Shown here: positions 16,827 through 26,323 of the stretch, in pieces | How positions within the stretch are numbered: position 1 is the first letter of the stretch | How the letters are laid out: each line of letters begins with the position of its first letter | Origin: Sphingomonas sp. LHG3406-1 | GTDB taxonomy: Bacteria > Pseudomonadota > Alphaproteobacteria > Sphingomonadales > Sphingomonadaceae | Direction: 5' to 3' | Assembly (NCBI RefSeq): GCF_029637485.1 | Contig: NZ_CP069128.1 | Span: 310,001 to 374,000, forward strand | Length of the DNA: 64,000 bases | Translations under genes and position numbers: made by a program | Notes under the pieces: generated by a model | The model's input: the letters and a program-made list of their open reading frames with translations, nothing else | What the model was told of the DNA's origin: nothing | Databases searched by the model: none

Positions 16827-17503
16827 CCACTCGCGAGCAGATCCTTGCTGCCAGCACCAGTTTGCTCAAGGATGACGCAGCCGTTGCCGCAGCGATGTTC
16901 GATCCTGCGCCGCCGGGAAGCCGGCGAGCCAAGAAGATCAAGGCTGTGGCTTCGATCGCCAACAAGCTCACGCCGCCGCTGAGCTCGCCTCCGGTCGACC
17001 CGTGCGGAACAGTGCAACGTGCGATATCCGGCGTCCTCAATGGGGTAGGGGGCAGGGGCTCCTCGCTGTGCTCGGTCGTGGACCTGACCAATCGCCACTG
17101 CTCCATGACGCGGACCTTTCATCTGCTCCGGGAGATGCTGGCCTCCGTTACCGACATCGCCGACATGCGGGCAGGAGCTTACTTTGACTGGTCGCCTGCA
17201 CAGGCAGCGGCGCTCGACGATCATCTGCCGCAAGCTGGTCGTGGCCTCGTCTATGTCGGTTATCGGGTGGATGCACCTCGGCTACGCAACGCTGTTGACG
17301 AGCTTGCTGACCTAGACCGGAAGCCGATGTTGATTGATGCACGCCACAGCCTGGTTCATGCCTGCTACCGGCTCGTGTCTTCTATCGTTCGGCAGCTACG
17401 CGGCGAGCTCGATGCTGCTGGCAATGACTGGCTTGAGCTTCGTCCCGAGGAGGCAGCCCGCGGGCGCTACACGATCCGCACGATCGCGCCGCCGAGCGTT
17501 TAA
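16823..17503 (+). CDS. Hypothetical protein coupled to an RHH-like gene
   Basis: A 226-residue soluble protein starting at ATG 16823 inside the previous stop, with a GGAGAAGG site upstream. No family recognised. The N-terminus is helical and basic (RRAKKIKAVASIANKL); the middle has a CSVVDLTNRHCSM segment; the C-terminal half contains YVGYRVDAPRLRNAVDELADL and ends in a short basic tail. The tight coupling to the RHH-like protein suggests the two act as a pair, and a toxin/antitoxin-like or repressor/cofactor arrangement would fit, but nothing in the sequence proves it. Confidence 0.5.
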   Translation: MTTREQILAASTSLLKDDAAVAAAMFDPAPPGSRRAKKIKAVASIANKLTPPLSSPPVDPCGTVQRAISGVLNGVGGRGSSLCSVVDLTNRHCSMTRTFHLLREMLASVTDIADMRAGAYFDWSPAQAAALDDHLPQAGRGLVYVGYRVDAPRLRNAVDELADLDRKPMLIDARHSLVHACYRLVSSIVRQLRGELDAAGNDWLELRPEEAARGRYTIRTIAPPSV

Positions 17504-17556
17504 GTCAGGACTCGACCGGCCGGTGCGATCAGCGCGTATGCTTCGCGCGCCGCAAG

Positions 17557-18309
17557 ATGAAACTCAGTGCGATGTCTGCGCAGGTTACACCGCTGGTTGG
17601 CCGTGCTCGTGAGGCAGGGCTGGCGACAAGAGATATTCGGGTGCGGCTTTCGAAAAGCCGAATAGCCGCGTTCGAACATTGTCCGCGTCGGCTCTGGCTG
17701 CAGCTGCATCGGCCAGAGCTTGCTCGCTTTGATGAGCGTACGCTTCGCGTATTCGCGGCTGGGCATCACGTTGGCGCTTTGGCCCGGGCACGTCATCCCG
17801 ACGGATTTCTCGTGGCCGAAGACCATCTCCACCTTATCGCCGCCATTGCTCGGACCGAGCAGCTGATCCGGTCGGTCAAGCAAGTGCCGATTTTTGAAGC
17901 CGCATTTCACCGGAATGGGGTCGTCGTTCGTGTCGACATCCTCGAGCCGGACCGGTGGGGTGGCTGGCGCTTGATCGAGGTGAAGAACTCCGGCGCAGTC
18001 AAACCATACCAGCTGCTTGACGTCTCTACTCAGGCTTGGGTGATCACTGGGAACGGCATCTGCTTGTCATCGGTGATTGTTCGGCACGTCTCCCGGCCGA
18101 TGATGATTCACGAACTTCGGCCCCGGGTTCGTTTCGTTGATGCTGATGTGACTGACGAGGTTACTCGCCTTGTGCGGCATCGCGGCCAAGTGGTCGACCG
18201 AGCACGCCAAGTGGCGACAGGCGCGGAGCCTCGCGTTCAGCCGGGCAGGCATTGCACCCGGCCATTTCGATGCGAGTTTCGAGACTATTGCAACAGCAGC
18301 AACGCTTGA
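17557..18309 (+). CDS. Stand-alone Cas4-like Fe-S PD-(D/E)XK nuclease
   Basis: A 250-residue protein with all the marks of a Cas4/RecB-type iron-sulfur nuclease. These are a lone N-terminal cysteine (C42 in FEHCPRRLW), catalytic D127 in VVRVDIL, E141-x-K143 in LIEVKNS, the helix YQLLDVSTQAWV and three C-terminal cysteines C233, C239 and C245. It is closely similar to the N-terminal 220 residues of the DUF2779 protein at 41227-42732 but ends right after the cysteine cluster. Cas4 enzymes resect DNA ends; here there is no CRISPR locus. The start is uncertain (ATG 17557 or 17572); homology begins only near residue 28. It converges with res, leaving a 37-nt gap. Confidence 0.75.
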   Translation: MKLSAMSAQVTPLVGRAREAGLATRDIRVRLSKSRIAAFEHCPRRLWLQLHRPELARFDERTLRVFAAGHHVGALARARHPDGFLVAEDHLHLIAAIARTEQLIRSVKQVPIFEAAFHRNGVVVRVDILEPDRWGGWRLIEVKNSGAVKPYQLLDVSTQAWVITGNGICLSSVIVRHVSRPMMIHELRPRVRFVDADVTDEVTRLVRHRGQVVDRARQVATGAEPRVQPGRHCTRPFRCEFRDYCNSSNA

Positions 18310-18346
18310 TGGTACTTGCTCGGAACCGCGCCTAGGAGATCTGCGG

Positions 18347-21298
18347 CTATTCCCCGAGCAGCCGCAGAACGATGTCTTCTGCTGCCACGGCCTTCACATA
18401 GGGAATTCCAAGCGCCTCGAAATGCGCGGCGCCGCAACGGACTTTCGCTTTTTCGTCGTCGCGCAGCTTAGCGAAGTCACTCTTGGACTCTGAGACGAGG
18501 TGCACCACGGGGCCGCCATCTGCGCGTCCCGAAACCGCCCAGTCCGGGTTGTAGGTCCCGAGTGGAGTATCAATTTTGAACTCCGGTGGTAGCTTAGCGA
18601 ATAGCGTGACGGGTTCCGCTACATCAAGCTCGGCCGCAATCGGACGCTCAATGGTCGACGAGTCAACCCGGATGTGGGTGGTTGGAGCATTGTCGACAGG
18701 CACAAGGTCTGCTTCGTCGGCTTCGAACGGCGAAAATAGGGACTGGTCGAAGTGATCGCCGGTCCGCTCGTAGGTGATTCCGACGGTGAGGATATCTCTT
18801 CTGGCGAGGGTGATCGCCTTGTGAGCCAACTCGACGAAGGCTGATGGGTTATCCTTCGCCCATTGAAGCCGGTCAGCCTGAACAAGTATTCTTGCGATCA
18901 CGCTGCGGGGTAAGTCGGTGCGGGCGGCGAGCTCCGATAGGATGTCCGGCATAGGTCCGGTGAACGTGCCAATCTTGCGCGGGGGAGCAGTAGTCTTCTT
19001 ACCGGTCTCCACTCCGTCACGTGCTACAATCAATTCGGCGCTTGCCCACGTGACCCGCGCCACGGCTGGATCAGGCATCTGCTGGAGATACTCGACTGCT
19101 TTGCTGATTAAATCCCCATCGGTGAAGGTGAGCTTGTATCGCGTGCGCGCCGACACCTTGGCCCACAAGGCTCGGAATGCGTCTGAGGCGATGAGCTCCT
19201 CGCGACGCTCCACCTGAATCTTGCTCTCGGTGTTGTGGATTAGCTTAGCGGTTAGCCGTTCGGCGAGCGCCGCAACCGCTAGACGGGCCTCAGGGCCGAG
19301 AGTTGCCGGCAGCGGCACACTCACAGACGCGACAGCCTGACGCATAGCATCGGTCACTCGGCCAAGGTTGTCGACCAACCCGGCTTGCTCCCACTCGGCG
19401 AACACGGCGCGAGCATCCTCGACCCCCAATACGTGCGGCTCGTTCTCTCCAGCTACGGGGTAGTAGAGTTTCGCTAGGACTTCGATGCTGGCGCGGCCAA
19501 AGGGACGCTTCGTTTCCTTTTCTAGCTCCGTCTGTAGCTCGTCTGCAAAGGTGGCGTAGTCGGTATCAGCAATGACCGTCAGCCGGGCGATCCCTTCGTC
19601 ACGGCGGCGTAATCCATGCTCGTCCACGGGCAGGCGAAGCCCGCGGCCAATCGACTGACGACGTGACCGCTCGCTCCCCATCTCCCGAAGAGCGCAAATC
19701 TGAAAAACGTTCGGATTGTCCCAGCCCTCCCGCAGAGCGGAATGGCTGAAGAGGAAACGAAGGGGTTCGGCCTCATCCAGCAGCTTTTCCTTATCACGCA
19801 TGATGAGGTCGAAGGTGCGCTCCTCTACCTTCTCGTCTTTGGTGGATTTGGAGAATTCCTTGTCCTCGAAGGGCGTGACCGAGTGCTTGTCCTGGCTGAA
19901 GTAACCGCCGTGGGCGCGGACTGGGTCGGCTGGCGTGTTCACAAACAGGGTTCTGAATTCAGGTCGGGCGGCAAGTTTGCGATATTCACGCTCGAATACG
20001 TCGGCCAAGGGCCCGTTCTTTGGTCCGTCTGGCGTGTAGAGCCGGTAATCGGAGACCGAGGGAACGAAAAACAGCGAGAGCGTCTTGATGCCGAGCGGAC
20101 GGTTGCGCAGCTCTGTCCGAAAATGGTGCTCGATCGTGCGCGCGATCATTGCTGTCGTCAGCGTATCGCCGGCATTGTCACCGTGAACCTCACCGCGTTC
20201 CATCGTGCGAATGTCGCCAGGAAGCATAAGCTGCATTGTCTTAGCGGCGGCATCGATGTTTCCGATCTCCAGGCCGGCATAGACCGCGCGTCCGCCTGAA
20301 AGATCCTGAAGCGTGTCGCCGTCATAGGCCCAGACCTGTTCGGGCTTCGGACCGGCCGCAAACTGTTTGTGTATCTCAATCCGGGCGCGCGGAGCTTGCC
20401 CCTTCTTTGCTTCCGTATCGATCAGACGAACGTAGGGGCCGTTCGCGGCATCGCGGACGCTGGCGCCATCAACCCAGATTCGCTTTACGAGGCCAAGCTG
20501 GAAGGCATCGAACGCATCCAGCCTGAAGAGCGTGTGCACGGGGTTCACCGGGGTCGCGGTATACTTGAACTGAGCCAATGGATTCATCGCCGCGAGTGCT
20601 TGGCGCCCAGCGCCTTTCAGCCCGCCCTCGACCGATTGAGGTTCATCGACGATCAAAACCGGCCGCGTCTTGGCAACCCATTCGGCGGCCGCCTGATCCC
20701 CCAGCGCTTCCTGGTTGGGATCGTAGAAGACGTTGTTCGCGCTGTTGATCGACTGGATCGTGACGATCATTACTTGAATATCGGCAGCTGTAGCGAACTC
20801 GCGGACGCGGCCGAGCTTATTACGGTCGTACACGAATTCGTTCAGTCGCAGGCCGTCAAACTGACTAGCGAAATGCTCGCGGGTCTGTTCGATCGACTTC
20901 TTCACGCCCTCGCGGATCGCAACGGACGGCACCACGATGACGAATTTGGTAAAGCCGTTCTTTCGGTTCAGTTCGATGATCGTACGCAGGTAGACATAAG
21001 TCTTTCCCGTGCCGGTCTCCATCTCAATCGTGAAATCTGGTGCCTGGAAGTGCCCGTCTGGCTCCAGCGCGTTAGCAAGCTGAACCGCCTGGATGTTCGC
21101 TAACCAATCTTCTCCTTCGAACGCGCAGACGTTGCCGATGCCAACACCCTTCTCGGCAAGCTCCAACTGGCCGGCGATCTCCAGCGGGGCGACGGTGAAA
21201 GTCGCTTTCGATCCCTCAGTGGCATCACCAAATACGCCGAGCGCCGCATCAATTGCTGCTCTCTGGTGCGGCAGGTCATTTTCGAAGATGAATTTCAT
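18347..21298 (-). CDS. res: Type III restriction endonuclease Res subunit
   Basis: A 983-residue DEAD/DEAH helicase-nuclease. Walker A is METGTGKTYV (about residue 93), motif II is LIVDEPQSVEGG, motif III TATPVN, and the helicase C-terminal part includes FSHSALREGWDNPNVFQI and SIGRGLRLPV. The C-terminal cleavage domain shows YNPDWAV and LVSESKSDF, the Asp and Glu-x-Lys of the type III PD-(D/E)XK nuclease. With a Mod dimer it would translocate and cut DNA between head-to-head unmethylated sites. Its start shares one base with the upstream mod stop (TGATG), so it is translationally coupled and last in the array. Confidence 0.93.
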   Translation of the reverse strand: MKFIFENDLPHQRAAIDAALGVFGDATEGSKATFTVAPLEIAGQLELAEKGVGIGNVCAFEGEDWLANIQAVQLANALEPDGHFQAPDFTIEMETGTGKTYVYLRTIIELNRKNGFTKFVIVVPSVAIREGVKKSIEQTREHFASQFDGLRLNEFVYDRNKLGRVREFATAADIQVMIVTIQSINSANNVFYDPNQEALGDQAAAEWVAKTRPVLIVDEPQSVEGGLKGAGRQALAAMNPLAQFKYTATPVNPVHTLFRLDAFDAFQLGLVKRIWVDGASVRDAANGPYVRLIDTEAKKGQAPRARIEIHKQFAAGPKPEQVWAYDGDTLQDLSGGRAVYAGLEIGNIDAAAKTMQLMLPGDIRTMERGEVHGDNAGDTLTTAMIARTIEHHFRTELRNRPLGIKTLSLFFVPSVSDYRLYTPDGPKNGPLADVFEREYRKLAARPEFRTLFVNTPADPVRAHGGYFSQDKHSVTPFEDKEFSKSTKDEKVEERTFDLIMRDKEKLLDEAEPLRFLFSHSALREGWDNPNVFQICALREMGSERSRRQSIGRGLRLPVDEHGLRRRDEGIARLTVIADTDYATFADELQTELEKETKRPFGRASIEVLAKLYYPVAGENEPHVLGVEDARAVFAEWEQAGLVDNLGRVTDAMRQAVASVSVPLPATLGPEARLAVAALAERLTAKLIHNTESKIQVERREELIASDAFRALWAKVSARTRYKLTFTDGDLISKAVEYLQQMPDPAVARVTWASAELIVARDGVETGKKTTAPPRKIGTFTGPMPDILSELAARTDLPRSVIARILVQADRLQWAKDNPSAFVELAHKAITLARRDILTVGITYERTGDHFDQSLFSPFEADEADLVPVDNAPTTHIRVDSSTIERPIAAELDVAEPVTLFAKLPPEFKIDTPLGTYNPDWAVSGRADGGPVVHLVSESKSDFAKLRDDEKAKVRCGAAHFEALGIPYVKAVAAEDIVLRLLGE

Positions 21299-21803
21299 CA
21301 GATTGCGCCCATTTTTTCGATGGCGTCGTCGCCGAGCCGTTGGCGGAGCGTGGCAGCGAGGTTCGCACGAGCTTCAGCGCTGCGGCTGCCGCCCGCGTCG
21401 AAACCGCTGTCCTTGAAAAAGAAAGTGGTAGGGGCAGGGGGCCCCACTTCGGCAAGCCAGTCAGCAATGCCGTCACCTAACAAGCGCGCCTCCGCGGCTG
21501 GGATGTCCGCCAGGCAGACAACGAGCGTGCCGCCCCCGAATAGGTGGACAGGTCGGCCGGCGATTGTGCGAGTTTCTCCAGGAAGGGCGAGGTCGATGCC
21601 TGTCTTCAGCATCAGTTCGGCAAGCAGATCCTCCTCGGTGCGGCCAGGGAGGACATTGCTGGCATTGTCGAGAAGATCACGCGCGAGATCATCGCCGGGC
21701 TGCCACGGCTTCAAGTTAGAGGTGGCGAGCTTGTAGACGCGAAAGCCCGTGTCCAACTTCGCATCAGGGTTGTCACTCTGCACCTTGTCGCCAGCACGGC
21801 GCA
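21298..21803. repeat. Near-identical repeat, copy A (3' end of mod copy 1)
   Basis: About 506 bp matching 23368-23873 in the same orientation at a constant offset of 2070. By eye there are four mismatches (two in the first 40 bp, one near 21349, one near 21534). Identity falls abruptly after position 21803, inside the genes. The rest of the two mod genes is much less similar, so the match points to recent gene conversion or unequal recombination. Confidence 0.9.
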
Positions 21804-23307
21804 AACGCTCCTTGGTAACACTTGCGATCGTAGGATAGCTAGGAATGTCCGTTAGTTCAGGTAATTGAACCAATATGAAGCGACGTCTTTTGTTCTCGTC
21901 TGCATCTAGCTTGAAGACAGCATGACCAGTGCTGCCGGAACCAGCGAAGAAATCCATGACGATGTCTCCATCGTCAGTCGTTAGTTGAATGAAGTCCACT
22001 AGCACCTCGGTATTCTTAGGAAACGGGAATACTCCCTTTCCAATCAATCCCTCTACTTCCAAAGTTGCAGACCGTCCGTCTCTGTAGAACACAGATGCGA
22101 ACGGCTCTGAGTCGATTTCCTCTAGATAACTCTTCCGGCATGGAATCGTGGTCTCATCTGGGCCGAAATGGATGCGCGGAGGGTCCTGCTGCAGAGCCCA
22201 CTCCGTCTTAGATTCATCCCAGCGCCACCCGGTGGAAGGCTTCTTACAAACCTTACCCGTTCCCGGGTGATATATGTCGTGACGCGGTCGGGAGGTGCGG
22301 CCGTCATCGGGGCCAGCAAAATCAGCGGCGAAGTAGAGGCCTCGGTCATCAGACCAATTATAGTGTTTGTGAGCCTTCATTGGATCGTCGTCACTAAGCG
22401 TACGATACCAACTTTGCATAGCGGATCGTATCGCAAGGTGATCGTTGCCCAGTTGAGTACGAAATTGTCTGTACTGTTCAAGAACGGCGGAAGCGCCCTC
22501 TTTCGGCTTGCGCCAGAGTCCACCAGAAAGGACTTTAGCTTTGTTGCGGACAAAGCAGACTACGTACTCGTGAACGGAGGCGATCAGCTTAGCGTCACCC
22601 TTTTTAGAGCGTTGCCAGACCAGCTGCCCCACAAAGTTTTCTGAGCCGAAGACCTCCTCGAGGATGAGCTTTAGGTTGGCTGCCTCTTGGTCGTTGCACG
22701 ACACGAAGATCGCTCCGTCCTCCCGCAGAAGCTCCTTCGCTAGCGTCAGCCTAGGGTACATCATGTTCAGCCAGTCGGTATGAAAACGTCCGCTGCTCTC
22801 ATTATTGCTTGTCAGCCTTACGCCATCTTCCCCCCGCTGACCGGTAAGTTGCTCGTAATTGGCCAGGCTGTCCGTGTAGTTGTCGGGGTACACGAAGTCC
22901 TTTCCGGTATTGTAAGGCGGGTCGATGTAGATAAGCTTGATCTTTCCTGCGTAGCTCTTGCGCAGCAGCTTCAAGACTTCGAGATTGTCACCTTCGATCA
23001 CGATGTTTTTGGTAGAGATCCACTCCTTGCTGTCCGACTTTGCGGGCCGCAGAGTTCCGAGACTTGGAGTCAACGCAAGGGCGCGCGCACGGGCCTTGCC
23101 ATTCCAGTTGAGGCCATAGCGCTCGGTGCTATCTTCGACACTTCCGCCTAGCAGCTGCCGTAAGACTTTGAAGTCGACTTTGCCGTCAGCAACGATGGCT
23201 GGGAACAGCGCCTTCAACGCAGCGACATTCTCTTCCACTATATTCCCGCTGTTCGCAGCTGAATCATCTCGCGTGACAAAAGGAATTGGACTGGTGTGGC
23301 CCTTCAT
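21298..23307 (-). CDS. mod: Type III restriction-modification methyltransferase Mod (copy 1, next to res)
   Basis: A 669-residue beta-class DNA N6-adenine methyltransferase. The catalytic motif YIDPPYNTGKDF comes early (about residue 130) and the AdoMet motif VMDFFAGSGSTGHAVF late (about 455), as expected for Mod. The target-recognition segment between them (about residues 225-400) differs completely from that of copy 2. The last 168 codons are almost base-for-base identical to copy 2 (see the repeat entries). As the specificity subunit it would set the recognition site for Res. The N-terminal 210 residues are also clearly paralogous to copy 2, with lower identity. Confidence 0.93.
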   Translation of the reverse strand: MKGHTSPIPFVTRDDSAANSGNIVEENVAALKALFPAIVADGKVDFKVLRQLLGGSVEDSTERYGLNWNGKARARALALTPSLGTLRPAKSDSKEWISTKNIVIEGDNLEVLKLLRKSYAGKIKLIYIDPPYNTGKDFVYPDNYTDSLANYEQLTGQRGEDGVRLTSNNESSGRFHTDWLNMMYPRLTLAKELLREDGAIFVSCNDQEAANLKLILEEVFGSENFVGQLVWQRSKKGDAKLIASVHEYVVCFVRNKAKVLSGGLWRKPKEGASAVLEQYRQFRTQLGNDHLAIRSAMQSWYRTLSDDDPMKAHKHYNWSDDRGLYFAADFAGPDDGRTSRPRHDIYHPGTGKVCKKPSTGWRWDESKTEWALQQDPPRIHFGPDETTIPCRKSYLEEIDSEPFASVFYRDGRSATLEVEGLIGKGVFPFPKNTEVLVDFIQLTTDDGDIVMDFFAGSGSTGHAVFKLDADENKRRRFILVQLPELTDIPSYPTIASVTKERLRRAGDKVQSDNPDAKLDTGFRVYKLATSNLKPWQPGDDLARDLLDNASNVLPGRTEEDLLAELMLKTGIDLALPGETRTIAGRPVHLFGGGTLVVCLADIPAAEARLLGDGIADWLAEVGPPAPTTFFFKDSGFDAGGSRSAEARANLAATLRQRLGDDAIEKMGAI

Positions 23308-23367
23308 ACGGGGATCTTTCTACCGCGGTAAATTGAAGACGACGTCACAGGATATTTTCGCGCGAAT

Positions 23368-23873
23368 TCAGATTGCGCCCATTTTCTCGATGGTGTCGTC
23401 GCCGAGCCGTTGGCGGAGTGTGGCAGCGAGGTTCGCACGAGCTTCAGCGCTGCGGCTGCCGCCCGCGTCGAAACCGCTGTCCTTGAAAAAGAAAGTGGTA
23501 GGGGCAGGGGGCCCCACTTCGGCAAGCCAGTCAGCAATGCCGTCACCTAACAAGCGCGCCTCCGCGGCTGGGATGTCCGCCAGGCAGACAACGAGCGTGC
23601 CGCTCCCGAATAGGTGGACAGGTCGGCCGGCGATTGTGCGAGTTTCTCCAGGAAGGGCGAGGTCGATGCCTGTCTTCAGCATCAGTTCGGCAAGCAGATC
23701 CTCCTCGGTGCGGCCAGGGAGGACATTGCTGGCATTGTCGAGAAGATCACGCGCGAGATCATCGCCGGGCTGCCACGGCTTCAAGTTAGAGGTGGCGAGC
23801 TTGTAGACGCGAAAGCCCGTGTCCAACTTCGCATCAGGGTTGTCACTCTGCACCTTGTCGCCAGCACGGCGCA
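23368..23873. repeat. Near-identical repeat, copy B (3' end of mod copy 2)
   Basis: Partner of the 21298-21803 repeat. It covers the last 168 codons of the upstream mod gene. Homologous recombination between the two copies would delete the intervening 2.07 kb and fuse the upstream gene to the 3' end of the downstream one, leaving a single intact mod with the copy 2 specificity directly coupled to res. Confidence 0.9.
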
Positions 23874-25407
23874 GGCGTTCTTTCGTCAATTCAGCGATGT
23901 TGAGAGGCTTACCGAGCTTGCTGCAGAAATCGGCTGCAGTGTTTTGCTCGGGCTTTGTGACATCGAGTAGCTCGGGTAGCTGGACTAGAATGTAACGGCG
24001 ATTTCCCCCGTCTGCGGCGTTCTGAGCCATTACCCCGTGGCCAGTCGTGCCAGAGCCGGCGAAGAAGTCGAGGACCAAATCGTCGCCGCTGGTTTTGGTA
24101 AGGCCTAATAAGTAGCTAATCAGTTCGCTAGGTTTGGCATAATCAAAGGGTATTCCGAGCTCGCTAAGCTCTTTTGAGCTCTTGCGATTCTCTATCCCAG
24201 TGAGCATGTTTGCCGGAACCTTACCCTTCTCTTGTTGGTCTTTTAGCCACAGCTTAAAGTAAATATTATACCTAGCCCGAGTTCCGTCTGCATTCACCAA
24301 AGCAGTAGACGATGTCTCTTTGAAGAGGATCCGGCCTTCAGATTTAGCTTCGAAGTAAGTATCGTAAGTCCATCTCCAACAACCATCGCCAGGTTTGGGC
24401 AGCACCTTGGCACCCTCCAAGAGTGATGTAGGCCAGGACTTCCCAGGAGGAATCAGCAGGCTACCGTCGGGAGCTTCGATGAAGTAACGCTGGTTAGGTC
24501 GCGCATCCAAGCTAGGAAGATAAAGACGCTCCTCACCGTACCGCTCACCGGCACGTGGGCCGTCCGACTGGACCTTGTTGTAGTATGACTCTATTTGGTC
24601 TGGAGAAATGCTAATACGGAACGGTCTAAGTTCCGACTTAGACCGAGCAAACACAAGAATGTAGTCAATATTAGGTGTGAAATAGGTCCCTTTTGCTCCC
24701 CCGGATTTCATCACTCGAGAGATTGCCTCGATAAAGCTATCAGCCTCAAACACCTCAGTTAGTATGTCAATCGTTCTATTCAGCTCTGCTGCTCCGACGC
24801 TAACTAGCAGTACTCCATCTTCCCTGAGCAATTCCTTGGCCAACATGAGACGCGGATACATCATATTGAGCCAGTTTGTATGGAAGCGCCCTCCATCCTT
24901 CTTGTTGCTCGTTAGGCGCGCACCATCTTCCCCGCGCTGTCCTGTCAGTGCTTCGTAATTTGTCAAGCTGTCAGTGTAGTTATCTGCGTATACGAAGTCG
25001 TGACCTGTGTTATACGGGGGGTCGATGTAGATCAGCTTCACCTTGCCGGCGTAGCTTTTGCGAAGCAGCTTCAGCACCTCCAGGTTGTCGCCTTCCACCA
25101 TGATATTCTTGGTCGTATCCCAGTCCTTGCTGTCGTCCTTCGCTGGCAGCAGGGTTCCGAGGCTCGGGGTAAGTGCGAAAGCCCTAGCTCGAGCCTTGCC
25201 CTTCCAGTTCAAACCATAACGCTCTGCCCCCTCCTCCACACTGTCGCCCAGAAGCTGACGCAACACGTCGAAATCAACTTGGCCGTCCCTGACGACCGTC
25301 GGGAATAATTCCTTAAGTGTCGCAATGTTTGCGGCTACCACATCGCCGCTTTGCGCTTCCGGGTCGTCGCGCGTAACGGGCAGGATCGAGTTCTTTTCAG
25401 CCTTCAT
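23368..25407 (-). CDS. mod: Type III restriction-modification methyltransferase Mod (copy 2, alternate specificity)
   Basis: A 679-residue beta-class N6-adenine methyltransferase with YIDPPYNTGHDF (about residue 130) and VLDFFAGSGTTGHGVM (about 455). A GGAAGAAAG site precedes the ATG. The N-terminal 210 residues align with copy 1 without gaps; the target-recognition middle (VMKSGGAKGTYFTPNIDY onward) is unrelated, and the C-terminus is nearly identical. Both copies look intact, so two methylation specificities could coexist or compete for one Res. It lies 60 nt upstream of copy 1; a 151-nt gap separates it from the DUF4391 gene, enough for its own promoter. Confidence 0.93.
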   Translation of the reverse strand: MKAEKNSILPVTRDDPEAQSGDVVAANIATLKELFPTVVRDGQVDFDVLRQLLGDSVEEGAERYGLNWKGKARARAFALTPSLGTLLPAKDDSKDWDTTKNIMVEGDNLEVLKLLRKSYAGKVKLIYIDPPYNTGHDFVYADNYTDSLTNYEALTGQRGEDGARLTSNKKDGGRFHTNWLNMMYPRLMLAKELLREDGVLLVSVGAAELNRTIDILTEVFEADSFIEAISRVMKSGGAKGTYFTPNIDYILVFARSKSELRPFRISISPDQIESYYNKVQSDGPRAGERYGEERLYLPSLDARPNQRYFIEAPDGSLLIPPGKSWPTSLLEGAKVLPKPGDGCWRWTYDTYFEAKSEGRILFKETSSTALVNADGTRARYNIYFKLWLKDQQEKGKVPANMLTGIENRKSSKELSELGIPFDYAKPSELISYLLGLTKTSGDDLVLDFFAGSGTTGHGVMAQNAADGGNRRYILVQLPELLDVTKPEQNTAADFCSKLGKPLNIAELTKERLRRAGDKVQSDNPDAKLDTGFRVYKLATSNLKPWQPGDDLARDLLDNASNVLPGRTEEDLLAELMLKTGIDLALPGETRTIAGRPVHLFGSGTLVVCLADIPAAEARLLGDGIADWLAEVGPPAPTTFFFKDSGFDAGGSRSAEARANLAATLRQRLGDDTIEKMGAI

Positions 25408-25558
25408 CTTACTTTCTTCCGTTACTTGGGCGGGCGGGTCGGGATATCATGGCGGTGTGAGAACGGCTCAAAGTAGCCAGCGGGAAGAAACTCAGCTTTG
25501 TAGAGTCTGCGCGTTGGTGATCCATATCCTCCCTGCCCAATACGACCCTCACCCGCGC

Positions 25559-26323
25559 CTATTTCAAGAGCATTCGATTTTCGTCCATCCGAGATTTTGC
25601 CTGGCGTACTTTTTCGCCAAGTGCGACCTTCGCCGAGAGGCGACGTTCCTTTCTAATAGCCGCGGCGAGCTGTGCGACTTCGCCCTCTAGCTGGGCGATT
25701 TCGCCAAGAGTTGTCCGCCAAGCTGCCTGCTCCGTCATAGAAGTGGCGAGCCGGAACGGTCGCTCCCCGGCGCGCGACACTTTCAGTGCTTCCACTCGCT
25801 CGATCAGCCCAGCATAGAGCGACGCGAGATCGCGCGAGGGGAGTCTCGGAAGAGCAAGCTCGGCAAGGAAACCCTCTTCGGCTTGGGTTAGCGGTCCAGT
25901 GTCGAAAAGGGCCGTAAGGACCGTGCGCCCGATCTCCCGTTCGGCGGAGCGCTTTGGCGCAAGACACAAGGTGGCCCCCATGTCGCTTCCTTCTTCAGAA
26001 TAGAGGAGTACGACAGGCTTAGGAATTGCGCGGTGGAGGATCTCGGCAAGGCGTGGCGATGCTGGCCCGCGCGTTCGGGCGGCGATAACGTTGATGGTGT
26101 CCACAACAAGTCCGTCTACCTCACCACTCGGTACTCCGGTCGCCGCCGGGTTGATGGCAGCAAGCCAATCGAGCCGCGCGAGCTTGCCGTCGATCAGCTT
26201 GCGATCTGCCCCGGTGGGGACAAAATCGGCGAGCGTGGATTTTGCAATGCGGCGCGATGGCGGGCCTGGCGGTAACGCGAGCGCGGCGGCGAGCGCCTCC
26301 AACGTGATGGGTTCGCCTTTCAC
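25559..26323 (-). CDS. DUF4391 domain-containing protein
   Basis: A 254-residue protein starting at GTG 26323, which overlaps the upstream helicase stop by GTGA. It shows the DUF4391 layout: an N-terminal KLIDGKLARLDWLAAINPA segment, a central KPVVLLYSEEG strand, a helix with LYAGLIERVEAL and a coiled-coil C-terminus (AQLEGEVAQLAAAIRKE, then KVRQAKSRMDENRM). Members of this family are usually encoded beside SNF2-type helicases and type III-like methyltransferases, as here, but no activity is established. The coupling indicates that it forms a functional pair with the helicase. Confidence 0.82.
   Translation of the reverse strand: MKGEPITLEALAAALALPPGPPSRRIAKSTLADFVPTGADRKLIDGKLARLDWLAAINPAATGVPSGEVDGLVVDTINVIAARTRGPASPRLAEILHRAIPKPVVLLYSEEGSDMGATLCLAPKRSAEREIGRTVLTALFDTGPLTQAEEGFLAELALPRLPSRDLASLYAGLIERVEALKVSRAGERPFRLATSMTEQAAWRTTLGEIAQLEGEVAQLAAAIRKERRLSAKVALGEKVRQAKSRMDENRMLLK

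Noticed and set aside
17557..18309. Cas4-like gene as a sign of a CRISPR-Cas locus
   Set aside because: No other cas genes and no regularly spaced repeat-spacer array were seen anywhere in the window.
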